This document shows, one piece after another, positions 36,220 through 47,014 of a stretch of DNA of 64,000 nt. Made by a program: the position numbers and the translations under genes. Origin of the DNA: Kiritimatiellia bacterium (GTDB lineage: Bacteria > Verrucomicrobiota > Kiritimatiellia > RFP12 > DVOR01); the NCBI GenBank assembly GCA_017558005.1, contig JAFYWN010000032.1:1-64000 (forward strand). The letters run 5' to 3'. Each line of letters begins with the position of its first letter. The stretch's first letter is position 1. The notes below the pieces were generated by a model. It saw only the letters and a list, made by a program, of their open reading frames with translations. It searched no databases and had not been told where the DNA came from.

Positions 36220-37560
36220 ATGTCTACTTTCGCCTTCCACACTTACGGTTGCCAAATGAATGTCCGCGAGAGCGAAGCCGCCGCCAAGGCGTTGCTTGAC
36301 GCAGGTCACACCGAAGCGCCAGACGAAGCCTCTGCCGATATCATCATCGTAAACTCCTGCTCGGTGCGCGGTAAGGCTGAAGATAAAGCGCTTGGGAAAT
36401 TGGGACTTCTCTGCGCGACCAAGCGCGAACGTCCTGGACGCGTGGTGGGACTCATGGGCTGCATGGCGCAGCGCATGGGCAAGGAAATCTTTAAGAAGAT
36501 TCCGCTCTTAGACTTTGCCATTGGGACCCGATGCGCAGATCGCGTGGCTCCCGCAGTGGAAGCGGCACTTCAAGGTCGCACCACCCTCGCTTTGACCGAC
36601 CTACACGAACGCCCCGACGCGCCGAGCGGCCACGTCTATGGGGACGGATTTTCGGCCTTTGTGACGATTTTATTGGGTTGCAATCGCCGCTGCACCTACT
36701 GCATCGTGCCTGACGTGCGTGGCGATGAATGGAGCCGTCCTGCGCGTGATGTGATTGCAGAAGTGCGTGAGTTGGCGGCACATGGCGTGAAGGAAGTCAC
36801 GTTGTTGGGCCAGTCCATCATGAACTACGGCCTGCGCACGCCCGCCTTTGACGAACAAGACCCGCCCTCTCCCGGTGGCTACACCCTTCCCTTCCCGCGC
36901 CTCTTAGAAGCAGTCGCCGCCATTGATGGTATTGAACGCATCCGTTTCACGAGTGGCCACCCCTCTGGCGTGACAGATGAACTCATTCGCCTCTACCGCG
37001 AAGAACCCAAACTCTGCCACCACCTCCACCTTCCAGTGCAGAGTGGCTCCACCGAAGTTCTCTCGCGGATGCGTCGCGGATACACCCGTGAACGTTACTT
37101 GGAAGCCATCCAAAAGTTGCGCGATGCCGTGCCAGACATCGCCATCACCACCGACGTGATTGTCGGCTTCCCCGGCGAAACCGAAGCCGACTTCGAAGCC
37201 ACGCGCACCCTCATGGCTGCGGCAAAATTTGACAATGCCTTCATCTTCAAGTACAGCCCCCGCCCTGGCACCGTCTCTGCCACGTGGGAAGACGACATCT
37301 CCGATGCCGAAAAGGCTCGCCGAAATCAGATCCTTTTGGGCGACCAAGATGTTCGTGGTGCGCAGCAGAACCAGGCTCTTGTCGGTCAAACGGTGGAAGT
37401 TCTCGCCGAAGGCCCCAGCCTGCGCAATAAGGCACGTTGGTCTGGACGCACATCCTCCAATAAGATTGTCATCTTTACCCCGCCAGAAGGCATTCGTCCG
37501 GGCGATTTGGTGAAGCTCACCATCACGAAGGCAGCACCGCAAACGCTCTACACCGAATAA
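36220..37560 (+). CDS. miaB: tRNA-2-methylthio-N6-dimethylallyladenosine synthase
   Basis: This 446-aa radical SAM methylthiotransferase modifies A37 of tRNAs. The N-terminal MTTase domain starts TYGCQMNVRESE with cluster Cys residues (NSCSVRGKAED, GCMAQR). The radical SAM motif is GCNRRCTYCIVPDVRG, and a TRAM domain closes the C terminus. Methylthiolation requires both clusters, and their Cys are present. Confidence 0.96.
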   Translation: MSTFAFHTYGCQMNVRESEAAAKALLDAGHTEAPDEASADIIIVNSCSVRGKAEDKALGKLGLLCATKRERPGRVVGLMGCMAQRMGKEIFKKIPLLDFAIGTRCADRVAPAVEAALQGRTTLALTDLHERPDAPSGHVYGDGFSAFVTILLGCNRRCTYCIVPDVRGDEWSRPARDVIAEVRELAAHGVKEVTLLGQSIMNYGLRTPAFDEQDPPSPGGYTLPFPRLLEAVAAIDGIERIRFTSGHPSGVTDELIRLYREEPKLCHHLHLPVQSGSTEVLSRMRRGYTRERYLEAIQKLRDAVPDIAITTDVIVGFPGETEADFEATRTLMAAAKFDNAFIFKYSPRPGTVSATWEDDISDAEKARRNQILLGDQDVRGAQQNQALVGQTVEVLAEGPSLRNKARWSGRTSSNKIVIFTPPEGIRPGDLVKLTITKAAPQTLYTE

Positions 37561-37584
37561 TCCTTTTTATTAAGGAGAATTTTC

Positions 37585-38802
37585 ATGAGAAAATACTTCT
37601 CGCTCGTAACACTTCTCATTGCAACGCTTTGCTTTGCGGCGCCCAAAAATGTCATCATTATGATCCCTGACGGCACGGGGCACGCATCGCTCACCGCCGC
37701 ACGCCAACTCAAAGGTGCGCCCCTCGCAATTGACGCCGCCATCTACGGTATCATCTCCACGCGCTCTGCAGACAATAGCGTGACCGACTCCGCGGCGGCC
37801 GCCACCGCAATGGCCTGCGGCCAACGCACCTACAATAGCGCCATCGGTGTAAGCCTCCAGCAGGTCCCACTTCGATCCATCTCCGAATTAGCCTATGCAC
37901 AAGGCAAAGCCGTTGGCATTGTGACGACTGATTTGGTTACTGGTGCCACCCCCTCTGGCTTCTCTGCCCACGTCTCGAAGCGCGATCATGCCACCGACAT
38001 TCTCGAACAACAAATCGCCTCAGGCTTTGAAGTCTTCTTCGCGGGTGGCAGAAATGCGCTAACCGATGATTTGCGCGCCTACCTCACAGAACAAGACTAC
38101 ACCTTCGTTGCGACGCGCGAAGAAATGAACAAAGCCCAAGCAGATAAACTCTTCGGACTCTTTGCCCCAGGACTCCTCACTGCAGAGGTAGACCGCCGCG
38201 CAGGTGCTGGTGCGACGGAGCCGACGCTTCGTGAAATGACGGAAAAGGCGCTTGATGTCCTTGCACGCAATCCGCAAGGCTTCTTCTTAATGGTTGAAGG
38301 TGCGCAAGTTGACAAGGCCAACCATGTACACGATTTGCCCTGGGCTACCTATGACTTATTAGCCTTTGATGATGCCGTCGCACACGTGCTCGCATGGGCT
38401 GAGAAGCACCCCGACACCCTCGTCCTCATTGCGCCCGACCACGAAACAGGCGGCCTTACCATCCTCAACGAACCCTCTGAAGGCGCCCGTGCCAGAGCAC
38501 TCGCAAGCGTCACAAAGAAGACGACCGGCACTGCCGCAGATTACTTCGTGGGCTATGCCACCACATGGCACACCGGCGTGGATGTCTTCCTCGCAGGCAA
38601 CACCCCTACCTGCCGCCCCATGCGCAACTGTGACATCCTCGAAGCCATCACAGGTGCCACCGCCACCACGCTCACTGAAATTCAGGGAACGACCCTCACC
38701 GAAAACGGCATTACGTGGTTGGTAACCGCCGATGGCAAACGCCTTCGCGCACAACGCGATGCGATTTACATTCGATCCACCGGCAAATGGTACCAACGTT
38801 AA
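37585..38802 (+). CDS. Alkaline phosphatase (PhoA family), secreted
   Basis: This 405-aa protein has a signal peptide (MRKYFSLVTLLIATLCFAA). The active site is present: IPDGTG metal Asp, the nucleophile Ser in TDSAAAATAMACG, VTTDLVTGATPSGF, EGAQVDKANHVHD, APDHETGGL and WHTGVDV. It should hydrolyse phosphate esters outside the membrane. AAGGAG lies 8 bases before the start, and a terminator follows. Confidence 0.94.
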   Translation: MRKYFSLVTLLIATLCFAAPKNVIIMIPDGTGHASLTAARQLKGAPLAIDAAIYGIISTRSADNSVTDSAAAATAMACGQRTYNSAIGVSLQQVPLRSISELAYAQGKAVGIVTTDLVTGATPSGFSAHVSKRDHATDILEQQIASGFEVFFAGGRNALTDDLRAYLTEQDYTFVATREEMNKAQADKLFGLFAPGLLTAEVDRRAGAGATEPTLREMTEKALDVLARNPQGFFLMVEGAQVDKANHVHDLPWATYDLLAFDDAVAHVLAWAEKHPDTLVLIAPDHETGGLTILNEPSEGARARALASVTKKTTGTAADYFVGYATTWHTGVDVFLAGNTPTCRPMRNCDILEAITGATATTLTEIQGTTLTENGITWLVTADGKRLRAQRDAIYIRSTGKWYQR

Positions 38803-38826
38803 ACGAGTGCTTAAAAGGCAAAAACA

Positions 38827-38857
38827 AACGTCGAAAGGGTGACTTTTCGACGTTTTT
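38827..38857 (+). terminator. Terminator of the alkaline phosphatase gene
   Basis: AACGTCGAAA pairs with TTTTCGACGTT, followed by TTTTT. Confidence 0.92.
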
Positions 38858-38887
38858 TATTACCCCAAAAATATTTTTGAAATTCTA

Positions 38888-38916
38888 TTGAAATAGCCTA
38901 TAGGGTTTGTTACAGT
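38888..38916 (+). promoter_or_regulatory. Promoter of the alpha-2-macroglobulin/pbpC operon
   Basis: TTGAAA, a 17-base spacer and TACAGT, about 114 bases before the start codon. Confidence 0.6.
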
Positions 38917-39030
38917 TTGGATATCCCTTACGTGTCTGATACTCTTCCGCTTTGTGTGGGGATTTTCGTTGTAAAACGAAGACCGCGAGGCTTCCTCCCT
39001 AAAACTTAATTCTCTTACTGGTAGACTGCG

Positions 39031-42000
39031 ATGTTCAACAAATCACATCTCATTTCGAGCGGTGTCGGCGTCGTTTACGGCGTCCTTCTCTCCGTGACCT
39101 GCTTCCTCTTCTTCGCTCAGCGGAAGACGCCGAATCAAACCACACCCCCCGCGCAACCGAGCCCAACGGAAGCGCTGCCCACGCGAGCACCGCTACCGAT
39201 TCCCGATGCCGCCACAACCACACCGCAAACGGAGCACGCTACGCAACCCGCCGCCACAACCACACCGCAACCCGCCGCCACAGTAGCACCCACGCCCAAA
39301 CAACTCTGGTTTTTACACGCAAAATCGCCTCATTACACGACGATTAACCTCAAAGTTTTAGCGGAAGAAGAGGTCCCCTTGAGCCTCGGCAAGGACTTGT
39401 TCATTTCACCTGAGGTCTCAAACGTGAAGGTAAAATGGGATAATTGGAACTCCACCATTGAACTTTTTGGAGACTTCCTCCCAGAGACAACCTACACGAT
39501 TACGGTCAAAAAAGGCGCAGCGACGCGCTCGGGCAACTATATCCTTGGGGAAGACCGCACATTGACCGTCACCACCCCAAAGGCCGCCCCGAATGTTCAT
39601 CTCCACGGGCGCAAAGGACAGATGCCCTTCACGCCAGAGACCTCACTTCCCTGCAGTTTTATCTCCTGCGATGAAATTCAAATGGAAGTCTGGCGCGCCT
39701 TCTCCAATAACCTTATTCACTATGGTCAGTCCGATTGGCACGACTACCTCATGGAAAAGGTGGCCGAGCACACCTTTAAGGTGCCCCTCAATACGCGTCG
39801 TGAGCAAAACGCACTCCTCCCCATCTATACCCTTCTGAAGGGGAAGCCTGGCGTCTATCGTTTTAGAGTCTCCATTCCCGACGGTGTCTCCTCGGAGTGC
39901 TATCTCATCTTGTCAAACATCGGTGCCACCTATGCCTACGACCATCGCAACTTACCAATCGTCTCTACGCAACATCTCGTGGACGGCACACCAATCGTTG
40001 GGGCGGAGGTGAACCTCTATGATTCCTTCAATCAATGTATCGCCCACGGCATCTCAAATGAACAAGGCGTCACCGTCACCTCTCTTACGCCCGAAGCGGC
40101 CACGCGCAAAGAGCCCTTCACTCCGAAACGTATGATTATTACTGCGGGAGAGGATATTACGATTGTTGAGTGTGATAACGCCACCGAACACGCTGCATAT
40201 CGTCCTACGCTCAATAAGATGCCCACCTTCCCGACCACCCTTTGGCCCGACCGTGATGGGATTCATCCTGGGGAAGCAGTGCAAATTTATGGTTTGATTC
40301 GGACTGCAGAGATGGATGCCGCGGCAGCATTTCCCCTCACCATCGTATTAGAATCACCGTTCAACAACACCCTCGCCACAGAAAAGGTAACCTCCAATCA
40401 AGATGGTTACTTCACGACCTCCCTCACAATCCCCGAAGGTGCGCGCTCGGGATACTACTCCGTCTTGGCCTACGTCGGCAAAGAATTGCTCGCATCAACC
40501 TCTCTCTACGTCTCCGACTTCACCCCCAATCATGTTAAGTTAGGGCTTGCCTTTGCAGAGGATTCAACGGAAAAATTAACGTTGACCGCGATGACCTACT
40601 TCGGTTCGCCCGTGACTCAGGGAACGGGCTCCTACACCCTCACGGCAGCCTACGCGCCACTTCCAAAAGCATGGAAAAACTGGACCATCGGCACGAACGA
40701 ATCCAAGCAGCGCTTGAGAAGCGATACATTTACCAAAAACTCCGACAGTGCCAACCTTTCACTTGAAGGGGTAGCGCTTGATACCCTTCAGCACTTCAAT
40801 GCGCCTGTTCGCGTCAATGCCTCGGCGACCTTTAGCGAACCCAATAGTCGCGCCGTAACCACCACCGATACATTTGACTATGCCCACCACAAAGCCTATC
40901 TCGCCTTACGCTATGATGACGAGATCCAGAACCTTGAACTAAAGCAGTACTTCCCCAACGAGAAAGAGGTGGCGCCAGGCACCATCCAGAAGTTCACCTT
41001 GAAAGAGATTACGACCGATTACGAACTCGTACGTGAAAAGCACGGGTGGCGCTATCAATGGGTCACGCACACGACGGATGTACCACTCAATGGCGCCTCT
41101 GCACCCTTTGATACATCGGCCATTCAGCTCACCCAAGAAACGGTACGACGCTCCTTGGAAAATCTCGCCCCTGGCCACTATACGTTAACCGCCACCTTAA
41201 ATGACACTGTCACGACCTCTCTCACCTTCTGGCACAGCTGTTACTGCACTGGAGAGGCGCTCGAGAATCCCTCCAATCTCACCTTTGAGGTCGACAAAGA
41301 GTCCTACAAGCCAGGCGAGACAGCCCTCGTATCCTTCATAACACCGATTGATGGACGTGTCATTATCATGGCGGGCGATAAGACGTTGACGCACGCGGCC
41401 GCAATGGACGTAACAGCGGGCGTGGTGACGCTTCCCATTGAAATCCCAAGCACAACGAAACATGGCGTGTGGACCGCGGGGATTACCTTGGTGGCGAAAA
41501 ATATCAACCAAGAGGCGCGCTACTTTGGCGTTGCGGAATTAAAGCTTGACCATAGCAATCACAAGCTCAATCTCTCGCTTGACCTCCCGAAGGTCACGCC
41601 TCCACAGCAGCCCCTTAACCTCTCCCTCACCCTCACGGACCAAAAGGGCGAACCCTGCCGTGGCACGGTGGCACTCTTCGCCGTGGATGAGTCAATTTTG
41701 GACGTGACCGGATTTAAAACGCCCGATCCTTACCAAGCCCTCTTCCAAATGGCCGACACGACGTTTACCTTTGGTGACATCTATGGCACACTGCTTCCGC
41801 AATTAAAATTGAGCGCGGATGGTCGCATCGGCGGTGACAGTGCAGAGGGCCTTAGCCGACGAAAGATTGATGACACGGTTGATGTTTCGCAAGCGACCAC
41901 AGTGATTACCTTCCCCTTACAAGAGGTGGATGCCACAGGGCGGCTCACCCTCCCCGTGGAACTGCCCGAATTTGTTGGATCCCTACGCTTCATGGCGGTT

Positions 42001-43596
42001 GTCGCAAACGGGGAGAAGGTTGGCTCCACGGAGCACACCCTCATTGTGCGCCCGCCCGTCTCCGTCACAACGGCAGGGGTGCGTTATGCCTGTGCAGGTG
42101 ATGAGATGGCGTGCACGGTGCGTTTGATTAACCACGACCTCCCGGCCCAACCCTATACGTTGACCATGGGTGACCAGACCCTTCAGGGCGAATTCGCACC
42201 TGGTGCAACGATCTATCACACCTTCACGCTCCCTGCCGGCGAGACTGAAGTCACCTTAAAAACGCGTGATTTTACCACCTCGCTCACCCATCACGTCGCG
42301 CTCCAAGAGGAAGTGCCGCTCTACACGCAGACGATCATTCGGCAGTTGGCTGAAGGCGAATCCCTGCCCGCCGATGCACAACCGCTCCCCTCCCTCGCAG
42401 AGGCGCGGAAGGTGGCGCTCGAATGGTTGAACAACTATTCCTATCGATGCACTGAACAACTCTCTTCCAAAATGTTGCCCTACTCCTTTAGCACCAATCC
42501 TGAAGAACGTGACATCGTGAGGCATCTCTTCAACGCCCTTATGCCACGACTCCAGCCTCAAGGAGGATTCAGCTTATGGCAAGGGGATTATTCCATCCAT
42601 GTGCCGGCCTCCCTCTTTGCCAGTCATGTATTGATTGAAGGCCATCAATCGGGCATCCTCTCCAACCATAACCTTGACCGCATTTTACGCTTCCTTGAAG
42701 ACACCGCCACCTCTACCGATCCCGATAATCGTGGCGAAGCCGCCTATGCCGCCTTCTTGCTCGGAGAGGCGAAGGCAACCAAGGCAGCAATCGCTGCGGC
42801 ACGCAACCTATTGGTGACCAATAAGACCGATACCGCTGCATTTGTTGCTGCGGCGACCTTGGTCTTTAATGGTATGGCAGACGAAGGCACGCCGATTATG
42901 AAGGCTTATCTTCAGCAAACCCCCATCCCGACACCGCTCTTGCCAATGTATATGAATGAGGTCGCCGCACAGGCGATGGTCCTTGAATTCGCCACCCGTG
43001 CAGGTATCATAGAGGACGAACCTAAACGTCTCGCCCACCTACTCTCGCGGGAATGGAATACGACACAATCCAATGCATGGGTGGCACGTGCCCTCGCCTA
43101 TTACAACACCCACGCCACACCCACGCTCTACCGTCAAACGATTCTTACACGCGTCTTGCAAGACAATGCCCCCATCTTTGTGAACAAAGAGATTCTTAAC
43201 CGTGAAGGCAAGCCACAAACCACCTTCACACATGGTGAATTAGCCTATGTTAGATTGACAATTCAAACACCTACGACAATTGCTCATCTGGCGATTCGCG
43301 ACCGTCTGCCGGGTGGATTTGAGTATGAAGATGCCAATCTTGCCACACGTGAAAGTGCCACACATCCCGCATGGACAAAGGAGGATAGCCCGCTCACCAT
43401 TCAGTCGAAAGAAAATCTTGGAGCAGAGCTGCGCTTCTTCGGCGAGATTTACGCAAGAGAAACGGAATCATTAATCTATCCCGTTCGTGCCAGCACCAAG
43501 GGAACATTTGCCATCCCTGCAGCGGTCGCGGAGGATATGTATCGGGCAGATATCGTGGGCGGTCATGACCCACAAGAGATGCTCATCATTCAATGA
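39031..43596 (+). CDS. Bacterial alpha-2-macroglobulin with thioester
   Basis: This 1521-aa protein has an N-terminal membrane anchor, then a Pro/Thr/Ala-rich linker (residues ~35-90), macroglobulin domains, the A2M domain with FAVDESILD and the thioester motif CTEQ at residues 1140-1143, and an alpha-toroid and receptor-like C terminus. The thioester is intact, so it can covalently trap attacking proteases in the periplasm. The penicillin-binding protein gene follows with an ATGA overlap, the classical yfhM-pbpC pair. The ribosome site before 39031 is weak. Confidence 0.94.
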   Translation: MFNKSHLISSGVGVVYGVLLSVTCFLFFAQRKTPNQTTPPAQPSPTEALPTRAPLPIPDAATTTPQTEHATQPAATTTPQPAATVAPTPKQLWFLHAKSPHYTTINLKVLAEEEVPLSLGKDLFISPEVSNVKVKWDNWNSTIELFGDFLPETTYTITVKKGAATRSGNYILGEDRTLTVTTPKAAPNVHLHGRKGQMPFTPETSLPCSFISCDEIQMEVWRAFSNNLIHYGQSDWHDYLMEKVAEHTFKVPLNTRREQNALLPIYTLLKGKPGVYRFRVSIPDGVSSECYLILSNIGATYAYDHRNLPIVSTQHLVDGTPIVGAEVNLYDSFNQCIAHGISNEQGVTVTSLTPEAATRKEPFTPKRMIITAGEDITIVECDNATEHAAYRPTLNKMPTFPTTLWPDRDGIHPGEAVQIYGLIRTAEMDAAAAFPLTIVLESPFNNTLATEKVTSNQDGYFTTSLTIPEGARSGYYSVLAYVGKELLASTSLYVSDFTPNHVKLGLAFAEDSTEKLTLTAMTYFGSPVTQGTGSYTLTAAYAPLPKAWKNWTIGTNESKQRLRSDTFTKNSDSANLSLEGVALDTLQHFNAPVRVNASATFSEPNSRAVTTTDTFDYAHHKAYLALRYDDEIQNLELKQYFPNEKEVAPGTIQKFTLKEITTDYELVREKHGWRYQWVTHTTDVPLNGASAPFDTSAIQLTQETVRRSLENLAPGHYTLTATLNDTVTTSLTFWHSCYCTGEALENPSNLTFEVDKESYKPGETALVSFITPIDGRVIIMAGDKTLTHAAAMDVTAGVVTLPIEIPSTTKHGVWTAGITLVAKNINQEARYFGVAELKLDHSNHKLNLSLDLPKVTPPQQPLNLSLTLTDQKGEPCRGTVALFAVDESILDVTGFKTPDPYQALFQMADTTFTFGDIYGTLLPQLKLSADGRIGGDSAEGLSRRKIDDTVDVSQATTVITFPLQEVDATGRLTLPVELPEFVGSLRFMAVVANGEKVGSTEHTLIVRPPVSVTTAGVRYACAGDEMACTVRLINHDLPAQPYTLTMGDQTLQGEFAPGATIYHTFTLPAGETEVTLKTRDFTTSLTHHVALQEEVPLYTQTIIRQLAEGESLPADAQPLPSLAEARKVALEWLNNYSYRCTEQLSSKMLPYSFSTNPEERDIVRHLFNALMPRLQPQGGFSLWQGDYSIHVPASLFASHVLIEGHQSGILSNHNLDRILRFLEDTATSTDPDNRGEAAYAAFLLGEAKATKAAIAAARNLLVTNKTDTAAFVAAATLVFNGMADEGTPIMKAYLQQTPIPTPLLPMYMNEVAAQAMVLEFATRAGIIEDEPKRLAHLLSREWNTTQSNAWVARALAYYNTHATPTLYRQTILTRVLQDNAPIFVNKEILNREGKPQTTFTHGELAYVRLTIQTPTTIAHLAIRDRLPGGFEYEDANLATRESATHPAWTKEDSPLTIQSKENLGAELRFFGEIYARETESLIYPVRASTKGTFAIPAAVAEDMYRADIVGGHDPQEMLIIQ

Positions 43597-45617
43597 TGTT
43601 CCAACGATTTAGACAAAAGCACCGATGGTGTTGGCGATGCGCCATGACCGTCGGTGCTTTTGTGGTGTTGGGATGGAGTGCATGGATGGTGGCGCCGTGG
43701 TGCGTTGAAGATCCATTGCCCGCGCTACTTCAACGTCCTGCCGCACGCCTTTACACCGATGTGAATGGCGTCCCGCTCTATGCCCACTCGGGTTATGACG
43801 CCCAGTGGCGCTTTGACCTTACGTTGGCAGAGATCTCACCCGATGTCATCCGTGCCACACTCATCGCCGAAGATGCTCACTTCTATGACCACGCGGGGGT
43901 AGATTACGGCGCACTCCTACGCGCCTCATGGCAAAACCTCACCTCTGGCGAGATTATCTCTGGCGCGTCCACCCTCTCTATGCAGGTGGCCTCTCTCGCG
44001 ACTTGTCGGAGACGGTCATTCTGGGGAAAATTCCTCCAAGCCGCCCGTGCTCGTAAGATGGAGCGCCATCATAGCAAGGATGAGATTCTCACCGCCTATC
44101 TCAATCACGCCCCTTACGGCGGTAAAATCACCGGCATTGAAGCCGCCGCCCGCTACTATTTCAACGCTACGGCAAAAGACCTTACCTTCGCCGAAGCCAC
44201 CCTCCTCTGCGGTCTGCCCCAACGCCCCAATGCGCTTCGCCTTGACCGCCATCCACAGGCCGCCAAAAAACGTCAAGAGCGGCTTCTCAAAATGATGGTG
44301 CGCCGCCACTTACTCACCGAAGAAGAGGCGCAAACCATTGCGAATAGCGCAGGGTTACGGTGCCGAGACTACCGTTCGCCCGCAAGTTTCCAACGGATTG
44401 CCAAGCCCGATGAAAACCTCCATGCGCTCAAGGCAGGTTATCCCATCCGCGCAATCTGGCAGAGCCATGCACTCTCCCTATTGCGCCAACAGCAATCGCA
44501 GTTGCCCCACGTGAAAGATGGCGCCTGTGTAGTCCTTGACCGCCACGCACCACAAGCGCCCGTCATCTACCTCGGCACCCTCCACTTTGATGACCCCAAA
44601 GATGGCCAAGTTGATGCGGCGCGTGCCAAGCGAAGCGCAGGCAGCGTCCTCAAACCCTTCTTCTATGCCGCCGCGATTCAAGGGGGGCTATTGGCGCCTG
44701 AGACGCAACTGCTCGATGCGCCTTTACGTTATGTTGACTACGCACCAGGAAATTACGATGGCTCCTTTCAGGGATGGGTCAGTGCACGCACAGCACTCGC
44801 AGACTCGTTAAATACCCCAGTCATTCGCCTCTTACAGACCTTAGGCGAAGCACGCACCAAAGACCTCTTCCAAGCACTTGACTTACCACTGGGTAATCAA
44901 CCAGGACTCACCTTCGCCCTCGGCACAGGGGGCACTTCCCTCCTGCAACTCGTCAAAGCCTACCACCGCCTCCCCGAGGTCTTTTCTCCCGCTACCGCCA
45001 CGCTCATTGAGCACATGCTTCGTCGCCCACTCCCGCATACAACAGTGGATGTTGCATGGAAAACAGGCACGGCCAACAACAACACCGATGCATGGTGCGT
45101 GGGATGGACGCCCGATTACGTTGTTGGTGTCTGGTTTGGCAATAAGCAGGGCCCACGAAGCGAAGCACTTGTCGGTGTAAAAGCCGCCGCACCCGTCGTG
45201 GGAGAACTCTTTAATCTCCTCTACAAAGCGCGTCCGCATCCCTTTTGGGAGGAACCCTCCGCCACACAAACACTCTGTAAAACCTCTGGACTTCGCGCCA
45301 CCCAACACTGTGCTGAGCGCTTTCAAGGCCACGTTCATCCCGACATTCCCCTTTTAGCATGTCGCTGTGGCCAACCCATCACCACCCACTCTCCACTTGT
45401 ACTCTCCCCCATCACCGCCACCTACTGCGGAGATCAAGTCACCCTGCCACTCATCTCAAGCCGAAAAGCCACCCAGTGGTTCCTCAATGGCTCCCCCGTT
45501 TTCCCTCCTACCCTCACCCTTTCGCCCGGCACCTACACCCTCCTTGCCATCGCAGGCGACCACACCGAAACAACCACCCTCACCATCCTGCCAAAAGCGC
45601 AACGCTTCATCCGATAG
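43593..45617 (+). CDS. pbpC: Penicillin-binding protein 1C
   Basis: This 674-aa bifunctional enzyme has a signal anchor (residues ~18-36), a GT51 glycosyltransferase domain with EDAHFYDHAGVD and GASTLSMQVA, and a transpeptidase with Ser351 in SAGSVLKP, SxN at 405-407 and KTG at 490-492. The C terminus is a BiPBP_C domain with Cys-rich segments. PbpC repairs peptidoglycan next to the macroglobulin. The start is either ATG of the overlapping ATGATG. Confidence 0.95.
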   Translation: MMFQRFRQKHRWCWRCAMTVGAFVVLGWSAWMVAPWCVEDPLPALLQRPAARLYTDVNGVPLYAHSGYDAQWRFDLTLAEISPDVIRATLIAEDAHFYDHAGVDYGALLRASWQNLTSGEIISGASTLSMQVASLATCRRRSFWGKFLQAARARKMERHHSKDEILTAYLNHAPYGGKITGIEAAARYYFNATAKDLTFAEATLLCGLPQRPNALRLDRHPQAAKKRQERLLKMMVRRHLLTEEEAQTIANSAGLRCRDYRSPASFQRIAKPDENLHALKAGYPIRAIWQSHALSLLRQQQSQLPHVKDGACVVLDRHAPQAPVIYLGTLHFDDPKDGQVDAARAKRSAGSVLKPFFYAAAIQGGLLAPETQLLDAPLRYVDYAPGNYDGSFQGWVSARTALADSLNTPVIRLLQTLGEARTKDLFQALDLPLGNQPGLTFALGTGGTSLLQLVKAYHRLPEVFSPATATLIEHMLRRPLPHTTVDVAWKTGTANNNTDAWCVGWTPDYVVGVWFGNKQGPRSEALVGVKAAAPVVGELFNLLYKARPHPFWEEPSATQTLCKTSGLRATQHCAERFQGHVHPDIPLLACRCGQPITTHSPLVLSPITATYCGDQVTLPLISSRKATQWFLNGSPVFPPTLTLSPGTYTLLAIAGDHTETTTLTILPKAQRFIR

Positions 45618-46000
45618 CAAACCCTCTCAGACAGACATGCCTATTTTCAATAAGAGATAGTCTTGTATCAAGGTGGGAGCGAACACCGCACGTTGTTACC
45701 GAATTGAAAGGTTGCGTAGCGTGGTGCTACGTAATTGTATCAAGGTGAGAAAGCACCTCCCATTGTTACCGCATCTCAACCTACGAAGCACGGCATCTCT
45801 CTTCTCTCCAAGAAACATAAGATTACAAAAAAATGCAATGAACCTTTGTTGTACCACCACACTCTTTACAACGAACTTTTGTCGTAACACTACACTTTTA
45901 CAACGTCCCTTGTGTAAATCGTGCGTGAGGTGAGCTTTATAAAAATAAAAAGGCACCGCGGAGGCGGTGCCTTTTGTTGTGCGTTCTCACACGCGAAGAC
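45618..46000. other. Spacer between pbpC and yebC with short repeats
   Basis: No gene is supported. A word TGTATCAAGGTG occurs at about 45663 and 45737, each followed ~25 bases later by TTGTTACCG. Two near copies with GTTGTA and CACTxTTTACAACG lie at about 45848-45905. The yebC terminator is at its right end. Confidence 0.45.
45950..45976 (-). terminator. Terminator of yebC
   Basis: On the - strand AAGGCACCGC pairs with GCGGTGCCTT, followed by T residues. Confidence 0.9.
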
Positions 46001-46753
46001 TTATTCTTCAGCAGCGAGAGCAGCTTCCACTTCGTCAGAGAAATCTGCGGTGGTGTACACGTTCTGCACGTCTTCGTTATCTTCGAGGGCGGCGATGAAC
46101 TTGTTGATTGCCTTAGCCTGAGCAACGTCGGTCACAGGGGTGGTGGCCATCGGCATGAGCTTAACTTCAGCGTCAGCGGTTTCAATGCCAGCCTGGTTGA
46201 GGGCGTCGCACACAGCGGTGAATGCGCTCGGAGCGGTGAGGATTTCGAAACCTTCATCGTCAGCGTTCACGTCGTCAGCGCCTGCGTCAAGAGCCATCAT
46301 CATCACGTCATCTTCGTTGAGGTCGCCCTTAGGAAGAAGGATCTGCCCCTTACGTTCGAAGTTACGGGTCACGGAGCCGGACTGGCCGAGTTCAGAGCCG
46401 TTCTTCTTGAAGATGTTACGGATTTCTGCAGCAGCGCGGTTCTTGTTGTCGGTCAACACCTGGACGACGAGACCGACGGTACCTGCGTAACCTTCGTATG
46501 TGATTTCTTCGAGTGCTTCTGCCTGAAGTTCGCCGGTACCCTTCTTGATGGCGCGGTCGATGTTATCCTTCGGCATGTTGATGGACTTTGCCTTGGCGAT
46601 CAAGTTACGCAAAGAGGGGTTGGTGTTCGGGTCACCGCCGCTCTTAGCAACGATCATGATTTCCTTTGCCAAACGGCTGAACATCTTGCCGCGCTTGGCG
46701 TCAGCTGCGCCCTTGGCGTGCTTGATGGTTGCCCATTTACTATGTCCGCTCAT
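46001..46753 (-). CDS. yebC: YebC/PmpR family protein
   Basis: This 250-aa protein has the family start MSGHSKWATIKHAKGAADAKRGKMF and KSINMPKDNIDRAIKKGTGE. YebC-type proteins act as transcription regulators or as translation factors on poly-proline stretches. Length and sequence are standard. Confidence 0.96.
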   Translation of the reverse strand: MSGHSKWATIKHAKGAADAKRGKMFSRLAKEIMIVAKSGGDPNTNPSLRNLIAKAKSINMPKDNIDRAIKKGTGELQAEALEEITYEGYAGTVGLVVQVLTDNKNRAAAEIRNIFKKNGSELGQSGSVTRNFERKGQILLPKGDLNEDDVMMMALDAGADDVNADDEGFEILTAPSAFTAVCDALNQAGIETADAEVKLMPMATTPVTDVAQAKAINKFIAALEDNEDVQNVYTTADFSDEVEAALAAEE

Positions 46754-46845
46754 CTTCTCTCTTCCTTTCTTGAAGCTCGTATGAACACCGCCATTAAGGG
46801 GGAAACACCCTTGCGTCTTCCGCTAGCGGTTAAAATGATTCGCGT

Positions 46846-46875
46846 ATTGTATCACATCTATTACAAAAAAGGCAA
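46846..46875 (-). promoter_or_regulatory. Promoter of yebC
   Basis: On the - strand TTGCCT, an 18-base spacer and TACAAT preceded by a TG. Confidence 0.45.
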
Positions 46876-47014
46876 ATACCTTTCACCGCTCTCCAAGGTA
46901 AATTCTCTATTGGTCCCCAAATACAGTCAGGCTCTCGCTGCCACTGCGAGCCCTCGCTTTGCGAGGAGTGCTTTGACTTTGTCTTATCCACAAAATCTCT
47001 ATTGGAAAGAATCA

